DNA from: Noviherbaspirillum aridicola
GTDB lineage: Bacteria; Pseudomonadota; Gammaproteobacteria; Burkholderiales; Burkholderiaceae_D
Reading direction: 5' to 3'
Assembly: GCF_019656455.1 (NCBI RefSeq)
Contig: NZ_BPMK01000001.1
Span: 62,001 to 126,000 of the forward strand
DNA length: 64,000 bases
Shown: piece after piece, positions 7,503 to 13,826 of the stretch
How the letters are laid out: every line of letters begins with the position of its first letter
Numbering within the stretch: position 1 is the first letter of the stretch
Notes under the pieces: generated by a model
Told to the model about the DNA's origin: nothing
What the model saw: only the letters and a program-made list of their open reading frames with translations
The model's database searches: none
Program-made: the position numbers and the translations under genes

Positions 7503-8045
7503 ATGCACGTCATCGAAGACACGGCGCTTGCCGACCTCCTTGCCGAACTCGGCATCACCGGCGCCATCCTCGCCGCCAAGGGCTTGCCGCGGTATGCGGT
7601 GGCCGCTGAAGTCGCGCTGGCGGAAGCCGGCGCCGACGGCCAGCACCACATGCTGACGCCCGGCGCGGCCGCGGCATGGCAGGCGATGAAGCAGGCAGCG
7701 CTGGGCGACGGCATCGTGCTCGAGATCGTGTCCGCGTTCCGCACGCTGGAGGATCAGGCCGAGATCATCCGCGACAAGCTTGCGCGGCGGATGCCCATGG
7801 ACCGCATCCTGATGCTCAGCGCGCCGCCCGGCTACAGCGAGCATCACAGCGGCCGCGCGGTGGATATCAATACCCCGGGATGCGAGCCGCGCGAAGAACC
7901 CTTCGAACACACGGCCGCCTTTGCCTGGCTGCAGCGGAACGCGGGCCGTCACGGGTTCCGGCTTTCCTATCCGCGAGGGAATGCGCTCGGCTTCATCTAC
8001 GAGCCCTGGCACTGGTACTGGACGCCGGAAGGAGACGCGGCATGA
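7503..8045 (+). CDS. VanY/M15B-type D-alanyl-D-alanine carboxypeptidase
   Basis: A 180-residue peptidase of the M15B (VanY/DdpX-like) family, which trims the terminal D-Ala from peptidoglycan peptides. Zinc- and substrate-binding motifs are present: SAFRTLEDQ, then SEHHSGRAVDI (family consensus SxHxxGxAxD) and the third zinc ligand in EPWHWYW near the C-terminus. I prefer the ATG at 7503; a TTG at 7476 would add nine residues but has no better ribosome site. There is no obvious signal peptide, so it may act on cytoplasmic or recycled muropeptides. Its stop codon overlaps the next start (ATGA at 8042-8045), showing translational coupling. Confidence 0.85.
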   Translation: MHVIEDTALADLLAELGITGAILAAKGLPRYAVAAEVALAEAGADGQHHMLTPGAAAAWQAMKQAALGDGIVLEIVSAFRTLEDQAEIIRDKLARRMPMDRILMLSAPPGYSEHHSGRAVDINTPGCEPREEPFEHTAAFAWLQRNAGRHGFRLSYPRGNALGFIYEPWHWYWTPEGDAA

Positions 8046-8620
8046 AACTGAAGATGGCCGAGAATTCCCTGTTCGCGATCCTGCTGCGCAAGCCGTGGTG
8101 GATCAGCATGCTGCTGGCCGCCGTGGTGTCGCTGGCGCTGGCGGCGGTCATGCCGCGCGGGCTGGGACCCTATGCCGCGTCCGGCGGCATTCCTTTCTTC
8201 ATCATCGGCCTCATCGCCGCCTTCAGGCAGTGGGGCGCGCCGAGCGCCGCCGCCGTGGCCGACACGGGCGAGCGCCTGCGCGCCATGAGCTGGAACGATT
8301 TCGCCTCCGGGCTGGAGCAGGCCTGGCGCCGCCAGGGTTACCAGGTGACCCGGCTGGACGGCGGCGCTGACTTCGCGCTTGCCGTCGGCGGCCGCGAAAC
8401 CGTCGTCGGTGCCCGGCGCTGGAAGGCGGCGAGCACGGGCGTCGAGCCGCTGCGTGCGCTGCGCGACATCGCCGAACGCCGGGGCGCGCAGGACACGGCA
8501 TGGGTGGCCACCGGCGTGCTGAGCGACGCCGCGCGCGCGTTCGCCGCCGAGCACCGCATCCGCATCATCGGCACCGCCGAGCTGGCGATACTGATGCCGA
8601 AGGCGCAGGCCGGCGCCTGA
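8042..8620 (+). CDS. Membrane protein with Mrr/restriction-endonuclease-like domain
   Basis: A 192-residue protein with two membrane helices at about residues 18-37 and 46-62, then a cytoplasmic domain. The domain resembles the Mrr/DUF2034 endonuclease-like fold: MSWNDFASGLEQAWRRQGYQVTRLDGGADFALAVGGRETVVGARRWK contains the F..G.E.. helix, the G-D/F-x-L strand pair and, where nucleases have QxK, a GARRWK sequence; the usual catalytic Asp and Lys are not clearly conserved, so nuclease activity is doubtful. The start overlaps the stop of the preceding peptidase gene. Such membrane-anchored Mrr-like proteins are common and functionally uncharacterised. Confidence 0.7.
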   Translation: MKLKMAENSLFAILLRKPWWISMLLAAVVSLALAAVMPRGLGPYAASGGIPFFIIGLIAAFRQWGAPSAAAVADTGERLRAMSWNDFASGLEQAWRRQGYQVTRLDGGADFALAVGGRETVVGARRWKAASTGVEPLRALRDIAERRGAQDTAWVATGVLSDAARAFAAEHRIRIIGTAELAILMPKAQAGA

Positions 8621-8683
8621 TCCGGCGGAAGCAGCCACCGCCGGCGTGCGCAAGGGCCCCGCGCGACGCGATGAAGTGTGCTT

Positions 8684-8705
8684 AAATGCAATCTTTGCAT
8701 TTTTT
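8684..8705 (+). terminator. AT-rich perfect hairpin with T-run
   Basis: AAATGCAA (8684-8691) and TTGCATTT (8695-8702) form a perfect 8-bp stem with a 3-nt loop, followed by three more T residues. It is strikingly AT-rich for this genome. It could end transcripts of the peptidase/Mrr-like pair, but it also lies only 13 bases before the HDOD gene start at 8718 and could be an operator. The weak A-T stem makes an efficient terminator doubtful. Confidence 0.4.
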
Positions 8706-8717
8706 CCCCTCATCGCA

Positions 8718-9761
8718 ATGCTGAACTGGGTCCGCCGCCTGTTTGCCGCTCCGCCCGCGCCGGTGCCCGCACCCGCGCCGGCGCCCGTCACCGAATCCCC
8801 CCGTCAGGCGAGCTTCGCCGACGACTGGGTCACGCCGATGCAGCGTGACCAGCTGGACTTCATGTTCTCCAGCTGGCTTTTCGAGACCGAACACCATGCC
8901 GAGGTCTTTGCCAGCCCGGCGGAAAAGGCCATCCTCGCCGAACTCGATGCGGTGGTGCGCTCGCAGGAAGCCGGCGCGCATCTGCTGCGCAGGCTGCCCG
9001 GCGTGATACCGCAATTGCTGCAGAGCCTGCGCAGCGGCGAGTTCGCCGGGCCCGAGCTGGCGCGCAAGATTGCCGGTGACCTGGTGCTGGTGACGGAAGT
9101 GCTGCGCCTGGCCAACAGCGTCGCCAACAGCCCCGGCAATCCGGTCACCAGCGTCGAGCACGCGATCCTCGTGCTCGGCCAGGACGGACTGCGCCGGCTG
9201 ATCACGAGCGTGGCCTTCAAGCCCATCATCGACCTGCGCTCCGGCGGTTTCACGCGCATGCTCGCGCCGCGCCTGTGGGACCAGTCGGAGCGCTGCGCGC
9301 TCGCCAACCGGCTGCTGGCGGAAGGGGAGGCGGTCGATCCGCTCGACGCCTTCCTGGCCGGCCTGATTTCCAACGTCGGGCTGACGGTGTCCCTGCGGGT
9401 GATCGACCGCATGTCCGACCAGCGGCATCCGATCGGCTCGCCAACCTTCTGCAACGGGCTGGCGAGCATCGGCCGCGACCTTGCCGTCGCCATCGGCCGC
9501 GACTGGCATTTTCCGCCGGCCATCCTGGCGGCGATTCATGAGCAGGGCGAGTCGAAGCCCGCCTCCGCGCTATCGCCGCTGGGGCGCATACTGTTCATGG
9601 GCGACTATCTCAGCAAGATGGACATCCTGGCGCGGCATGGCCGCGTCGACACCGGCGACCGGCATGTCCTCGCCGGCCTGGCGCCGCAGGAAATCGATTG
9701 CCTGCACCGCCTGGCCGAGGTCGGCGAACGGGAATGGCTGCCCGCCGCCGGCAGGCAATGA
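8718..9761 (+). CDS. HDOD-domain signalling protein
   Basis: A 347-residue cytoplasmic protein with an HDOD domain at roughly residues 90-300. HDOD is a degenerate HD-like helical domain without hydrolase metal ligands, found in bacterial signalling and stress networks. Recognisable elements are the LPGVIPQLLQSLRSGE helix, ARKIAGDLVLVTEVLRLANS, and SVEHAILVLGQDGLRRLITSV. A Pro/Ala linker (PAPVPAPAPAPV) follows a short basic N-terminus. I chose the ATG at 8718 (MLNWVRRLF); a GTG at 8646 would extend it through the hairpin at 8684-8702 and is less likely. Partner and output are unknown. Confidence 0.85.
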   Translation: MLNWVRRLFAAPPAPVPAPAPAPVTESPRQASFADDWVTPMQRDQLDFMFSSWLFETEHHAEVFASPAEKAILAELDAVVRSQEAGAHLLRRLPGVIPQLLQSLRSGEFAGPELARKIAGDLVLVTEVLRLANSVANSPGNPVTSVEHAILVLGQDGLRRLITSVAFKPIIDLRSGGFTRMLAPRLWDQSERCALANRLLAEGEAVDPLDAFLAGLISNVGLTVSLRVIDRMSDQRHPIGSPTFCNGLASIGRDLAVAIGRDWHFPPAILAAIHEQGESKPASALSPLGRILFMGDYLSKMDILARHGRVDTGDRHVLAGLAPQEIDCLHRLAEVGEREWLPAAGRQ

Positions 9762-9836
9762 ACCAGTAGTCTCAGGGATACACTAAGCAACAGGAGGTCT
9801 TGCAGAAATACATTGCCGAAAAGGAAGAAAAGAACA

Positions 9837-10232
9837 ATGACCACGAATCATCTCTCGAAGCCGGATACGCCGCAGACGCCGGATGCGCCGGATGCGCCGG
9901 ATGTGCCGGAGAGCCGGCAGCAGGGTGGACCGGCGGATGCCGCCGACCCGGCCGCCACGCCGGCCGGGCAGGCGCAACCGCAGGAAAAAAGCGAACAGGA
10001 CGAGCCGGCCGGCAAAATGGCTGAACTCGCCGGCATGCTCAACAATCACAAGGGCAAGCTGGCCGTCGGCGCCGCCGCCATGCTGGGCGTGGCGATCTTC
10101 TACAAGTGGCGTGAAAGCCGGCTCGCCAAGGAAGATCCGGAGGAGTATGCGCGCCTGCAGCGCCTGAAAAAGGCGATCGGCGGCGACAGTGCGCCGGCGG
10201 ACGAGACCACCGACACAAGCAAACCCGAATGA
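9837..10232 (+). CDS. Pro-rich single-pass membrane protein
   Basis: A 131-residue protein: a disordered Asp/Pro/Gln-rich N-terminus containing a short repeat (DAPDAPDVP, from GATGCGCCG repeats in the DNA), one hydrophobic helix at about residues 80-97 (LAVGAAAMLGVAIFY) and a charged C-terminus. The ATG at 9837 follows AAGGAAG. An alternative TTG at 9813, 14 bases after a perfect AGGAGGT (9792-9798), would add the basic stretch MPKRKKRT; I cannot exclude it. The stop overlaps the start of the FrnE-like gene (ATGA at 10229-10232). Function unknown. Confidence 0.65.
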   Translation: MTTNHLSKPDTPQTPDAPDAPDVPESRQQGGPADAADPAATPAGQAQPQEKSEQDEPAGKMAELAGMLNNHKGKLAVGAAAMLGVAIFYKWRESRLAKEDPEEYARLQRLKKAIGGDSAPADETTDTSKPE

Positions 10233-10876
10233 AAACTCTGAAAATCGACTTCGTCTCCGACGTCTCCTGCCCCTGGTGCGCGATCGGCCTCAACACGCTC
10301 GAGGAGGCGCTGCGGCGGCTCGACGGCGAAGTCGCCGCCGAACTCCATTTCCAGCCCTTCGAACTCAACCCGCAAATGGGGCCGGAAGGACAGGACATCG
10401 ACGAGCACCTGATGGAGAAGTACGGCGCAACGCCCGAGCAGTCGGCCCGCACGCGCGAGGCGATCCGGGCGCGCGGCGCGGAAGTCGGATTCGACTTCAG
10501 GATGGAAAAGCGCAGCCGCATCTACAACACCTTCGACGCGCATCGCCTGCTGCACTGGGCCGGCATCGAAGGCCGCCAGCAGGCGCTCAAGCACGCGCTG
10601 TTCGGCGCCTACTTCACGCGCGGCGAGAATCCGGGTGCGAAGGATGTCCTGCTGCGGGCCGCGGCGGAAGCCGGACTCGACGCGAAGCGCGCGGAGGAGA
10701 TCCTGTCGTCCGGCGAGTATGCGCAGGAGACGCGCGAACAGGCGCGCTTCTGGCTCGACCAGGGCATACACTCCGTCCCGGCGGTCATCATCAACGAGCG
10801 CTATCTCGTGCAGGGTGGGCAGCCGCCCGAGGCATTCGAGCAGGCGCTCAGGCAAGTGGCGCAGAGCGACGCCTGA
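10229..10876 (+). CDS. FrnE-like DsbA-family oxidoreductase
   Basis: A 215-residue cytoplasmic thioredoxin-fold protein of the DsbA/FrnE group (2-hydroxychromene-2-carboxylate isomerase superfamily). The active-site CPWC is at Cys14-Cys17 in DVSCPWCAIG. Other FrnE hallmarks are FELNPQMGPEG, YNTFDAHRLLHWA and the cis-proline loop SVPAVIINE followed by YLVQGGQPPE. FrnE of Deinococcus is a disulfide isomerase active in oxidative stress; enzymes of this group reduce or isomerise disulfides. No signal peptide. It is translationally coupled to the upstream membrane protein by a 4-base overlap. Confidence 0.9.
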   Translation: MKTLKIDFVSDVSCPWCAIGLNTLEEALRRLDGEVAAELHFQPFELNPQMGPEGQDIDEHLMEKYGATPEQSARTREAIRARGAEVGFDFRMEKRSRIYNTFDAHRLLHWAGIEGRQQALKHALFGAYFTRGENPGAKDVLLRAAAEAGLDAKRAEEILSSGEYAQETREQARFWLDQGIHSVPAVIINERYLVQGGQPPEAFEQALRQVAQSDA

Positions 10877-10943
10877 GCCGCCCGGGGGCAACCCCTGAGC
10901 GGTGCGTGTGCCGGGGCGCGCGCCTCCGGCATGCAGCGCGCGC

Positions 10944-11297
10944 TTAAAGCTTGAGTTCGGCCTTGAGCTGCCTGACGGCCGCCACCATTCCCACGAACGC
11001 CCTGGTGCAGGAACCGCCGTTGGCGATCATGGCCTTCGCCTGATCATATTCCCCGAGGTTGATCTGGCGGACGACCTTTTCCACTTCCGCGTGCAATGCG
11101 TCGTGGGCCGCCACGCATGGGCCGAAGCTCTTCACGAACCTGAACTTCTGTTCGCCTTCGCCATGCAGCCAGTTGCCGAGCATGCAGCCGTCCACCTTGC
11201 CGGCGGCCTTCGGGTCGAGCTGATGCCCGTTGTCGATCGCGGCCAGCAGCCGCTGCTTGATTTCCGCTTCTTTCGCGAGTGATTCTTCCAGATTCAT
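10944..11297 (-). CDS. Stand-alone CZB (chemoreceptor zinc-binding) domain protein
   Basis: A 117-residue protein consisting almost only of a CZB domain. The 3His/1Cys zinc site is visible: His25 (GHQLD), Cys38 in CMLGNWLHGEG, His65 and His69 in AAHDALHAEV. CZB domains sense zinc or hypochlorous acid, usually at the C-terminus of chemoreceptors or diguanylate cyclases; a free-standing one may regulate a partner in trans. The ATG at 11297 gives MNLEESLAKE and is preferred over upstream starts that add an Arg/Pro-rich shadow N-terminus. No signalling gene is adjacent on this strand. Confidence 0.85.
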   Translation of the reverse strand: MNLEESLAKEAEIKQRLLAAIDNGHQLDPKAAGKVDGCMLGNWLHGEGEQKFRFVKSFGPCVAAHDALHAEVEKVVRQINLGEYDQAKAMIANGGSCTRAFVGMVAAVRQLKAELKL

Positions 11298-11539
11298 GGC
11301 CTTCGGTTTTCCTGTCGCTGCCGCAATGCGGCCCAGCAGGAACATACTACCTGTCGGCCTTCCGGGCAACCGCCGCAACCATTGTCCCGCGCCTGCTCAA
11401 GCGTCAGAACTAATCCGCAACTTGCAATTCTTATCTCTCACTCGCCGCGTGCATGTGTTCCCGAAAGCACGTCGCATGCAGCCGGTGACCCGATTCGTTA
11501 TCCCAGGGATACGCCCCCAACACTGACGAGGAACGAGAA

Positions 11540-12553
11540 ATGGAAGATCAAAACAAGACCGGGCAGGACAACCAACACAAGGGACCTATCTCCAGCGGCG
11601 TGGCGCCCGGCCCGGGCGAGCATCTGCTCGACCCGGCGTCGCCGGCTTTTGCCAGCGCCCGTACCGACGACGCGGCCACCGGCATCGGCGGCGGTACCAA
11701 CTTTGTTGATACGGGCAATCGTTCTGCGACGGCCGGCGGGCAGGACGCCCGTGAATGGCGCTGGCCGCGAAGCGAGGACATGCAGGCGGGTGGCGCACGG
11801 GAGAGCGGCTATGGCTCCCGCACCATGCTCGACAGCGTGCGGAACCGGGTGCGCGGCTCGCAGGTCGCTTTTCTTGCCGGCACCGTGCTGGCCGGTTTCC
11901 TGCTGCAACGCGTGATGCAGGTTGCCCCCGCGCAGAGGCTGAGCTGGCGTGGCAGGGCATCGGGATACGATGCCGATGAGTCGCTGGAGTCGGAACGCGA
12001 GTACGGACTCGAGACCGCTTATGCGCCGGAGACCGCCGGCACGACCGGCACGACCGGCACGATCGGTGCGACCGGCGGCACCGGCGCCTCCAGCCGCATG
12101 AGCGCCCTGAGCGGCAGGATGAGCCAGCTCGGCGACCGCGTGAAGCAGGCGCAGGGCAATGCCCGCGAAAGCCTGCGCGCGACGACCGAACAGGCGAGAA
12201 CCCGGCTGCAGGACATGGGCGAGCGCACGAAGTACCAGTATTCCCGCGCGAGGGACCGGGTCGGCACCATGAAGGAAGAGCAGCCGCTGCTGATCGGCGC
12301 GCTCGGCGTCGCCATCGGCGCCGGACTGGGCGCGGTCCTCGCCATGACCCGGCGCGAGAACGAGCTGATGGGGGACGTGCGCGACAAGGTGGTCGGCAAG
12401 GCCAGGCAAACCGCCATGCAGCAGATGCAAAGCGTCAAGGAGTCGGCGCAGCGCATCGCGGACTTCGCCAAGCAGGAGGCGATGCACAAGAAGGACGAGC
12501 TGTCGGCGTCCGGCATTGCGGGTTCGGGCACGACGGGGCAGGGCGCCCGCTGA
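11540..12553 (+). CDS. YqjD/DUF883-like two-helix membrane protein
   Basis: A 337-residue protein with a long polar N-terminus, a hydrophobic segment at about residues 106-125 (FLAGTVLAGFLLQ), an acidic and Gly/Thr-rich linker (TTGTTGTIGATGGTG), a long amphipathic coiled region (about 180-245; Arg/Gln/Glu-rich, apolipoprotein-like) and a C-terminal glycine-rich helix LIGALGVAIGAGLGAVLAM. The last helix preceded by EEQP is typical of YqjD/ElaB (DUF883) proteins, which anchor ribosome-binding stress proteins to the membrane. The ATG at 11540 follows GAGGAACGAG. A strong terminator follows at 12579-12604. Confidence 0.75.
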   Translation: MEDQNKTGQDNQHKGPISSGVAPGPGEHLLDPASPAFASARTDDAATGIGGGTNFVDTGNRSATAGGQDAREWRWPRSEDMQAGGARESGYGSRTMLDSVRNRVRGSQVAFLAGTVLAGFLLQRVMQVAPAQRLSWRGRASGYDADESLESEREYGLETAYAPETAGTTGTTGTIGATGGTGASSRMSALSGRMSQLGDRVKQAQGNARESLRATTEQARTRLQDMGERTKYQYSRARDRVGTMKEEQPLLIGALGVAIGAGLGAVLAMTRRENELMGDVRDKVVGKARQTAMQQMQSVKESAQRIADFAKQEAMHKKDELSASGIAGSGTTGQGAR

Positions 12554-12578
12554 CGCGCGTCCGGCGACGGACGAACGG

Positions 12579-12604
12579 AGCCGGCCACGGGGCCGGCTTT
12601 TTTT
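12579..12604 (+). terminator. Rho-independent terminator
   Basis: AGCCGGCC (12579-12586) pairs perfectly with GGCCGGCT (12591-12598), loop ACGG, followed by seven T residues including the last base of the stem. It ends the YqjD-like gene transcript just before the convergent Lrp gene stop. Confidence 0.9.
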
Positions 12605-12611
12605 GCGCCCG

Positions 12612-13091
12612 CTACCCGACCGGCAGCTTGCCCGCGGCCTTCACCTCGCGCATCGACAGCGTGGAGCGGATGGCGGTGACCCCGGGCAGCTTGCGCAGCA
12701 CGCGTGCCACGAAATCGCCGTAGTCCTCCAGGTCGCGCGCCACTACCTGCAGCAGGTAGTCGGCCTCGCCGGTGATGTTGTGGCAGCTGAGAATCTCGGG
12801 AATACCCTGGATGGCTTCCTCGAACTTGTATGGCTGCTCTCCCGTATGCATCGCGAACGTGATCAGAACGAAGGCGGTGACGCCATAACCGAGCTTGCGC
12901 TGATCGAGCACCGCCTGGTAGCCGCGCACATACCCTTCTTCTTCCAGCCGCCGCAGCCTGCGCCAGACCGGGGTCTCGCTCAGGTTGAGCCGCTCGGCCA
13001 GGCGCGCGTTGGCGATGCGGCCCTCGTCCTGCAGCAGCCGCAGCATGCGCAGGTCGGTGGCGTCCAGCTTGTCGTGAGTGGCTTCTTTCAT
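12612..13091 (-). CDS. Lrp/AsnC-family transcriptional regulator
   Basis: A 159-residue regulator with an N-terminal winged helix-turn-helix (LDATDLRMLRLLQDEGRIAN, then LAERLNLSETPVWRRLRRLE) and a C-terminal RAM ligand-binding domain (about residues 70-150, with ITGEADYLLQVV and DFVARVLRKLPGV). Lrp/AsnC proteins bind amino acids and form octamers that wrap DNA. The start is the ATG at 13091. The divergent neighbour is a LysE-family exporter, the classic arrangement in which the regulator switches on export when its amino acid accumulates; I infer that relation here. Confidence 0.92.
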   Translation of the reverse strand: MKEATHDKLDATDLRMLRLLQDEGRIANARLAERLNLSETPVWRRLRRLEEEGYVRGYQAVLDQRKLGYGVTAFVLITFAMHTGEQPYKFEEAIQGIPEILSCHNITGEADYLLQVVARDLEDYGDFVARVLRKLPGVTAIRSTLSMREVKAAGKLPVG

Positions 13092-13211
13092 TTTTCTGAT
13101 TGTTTTTGTGGAAATCCTTTCGCAATCTAGGGTGGCGGAAGGAATATGGCAAGAAAATTCCATCACGCCAGGAAGATAATTTCTCTCCCGATTTCTTCTC
13201 CCGAGGCCGTG
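13092..13211. promoter_or_regulatory. Divergent Lrp/LysE control region
   Basis: The 120 bp between the regulator and exporter starts is AT-richer than its surroundings and includes GGAAT (13139-13143) and ATTCC (13157-13161) as an imperfect inverted repeat around AT-rich sequence, the sort of degenerate dyad Lrp proteins bind. Both promoters must lie here. No consensus -35/-10 pair is convincing. Confidence 0.4.
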
Positions 13212-13817
13212 ATGGACGCTCCCGCTCTCTTTGCCTATCTTGCCGCCCTGGCCGCGGTCTACCTGCTTCCCGGCCCCGACATGGCGCTCGTGGTGGCTAC
13301 CGCGGGTTCGCGCGGCGCGCGCCCGGCCCTGGTCACCGCCGCCGGCATCGCGCTGTCGCGCGCCATGCACGTGGCGTTGTCCGGCATGGGCCTGGCAGCG
13401 CTGCTGCAGGCGAGGCCGGAAATGCTGGGCGCGGTCAAGCTGATCGGCGCCGCCTACCTGCTCTGGGTCGCCGTGCAGCTGTTGCGCAGCGATCCTGCCG
13501 GCGCGCCCTCGGCGCCGTCGGCGGTGCCCGCCGCATCCTTCCTGCGCCGCGGCTTTCTGACCAATCTGCTCAATCCCAAGGCGCTGCTGTTCTGCAGCCT
13601 GTTCCTGCCCCAGTTCGTGCATGCGGAAGCCGGCCCGCTGGCGCTGCAATACCTGGTGCTCGGCGCGGTGCTGGTGCTGATGGGCCTGGCGTTCGATATC
13701 GCATTCGCGCTGTCGGCGGCCCGGCTCGGGCGCCGCATGCGCCGTTCATCGCGCTTCGGAAAGTTCGTGCTGCCCGGCGTATTCGTCCTGCTCGCGGGCC
13801 GGCTGCTGGCGAGCTGA
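13212..13817 (+). CDS. LysE-family amino-acid exporter
   Basis: A 201-residue inner-membrane exporter, standard length for the LysE/RhtB family, with about six hydrophobic segments. Signatures are LPGPDMALVVATA in the first helix region, a long second helix block, and RGFLTNLLNPKALLF in the middle. I chose the ATG at 13212 (MDAPALFAYL); an ATG at 13146 would add 22 polar residues not usual in the family. Transcribed divergently from the Lrp-type regulator, whose control it probably shares. Substrate unknown but likely an amino acid. Confidence 0.9.
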   Translation: MDAPALFAYLAALAAVYLLPGPDMALVVATAGSRGARPALVTAAGIALSRAMHVALSGMGLAALLQARPEMLGAVKLIGAAYLLWVAVQLLRSDPAGAPSAPSAVPAASFLRRGFLTNLLNPKALLFCSLFLPQFVHAEAGPLALQYLVLGAVLVLMGLAFDIAFALSAARLGRRMRRSSRFGKFVLPGVFVLLAGRLLAS

Positions 13818-13826
13818 GGCGGGGCG

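Noticed and set aside
9800-10024. Short frame starting TTG after AGGAGGT
   Set aside because: Cys/Gly/Ala repeats out of phase with the likely gene at 9837; ribosome site is too close to the TTG.
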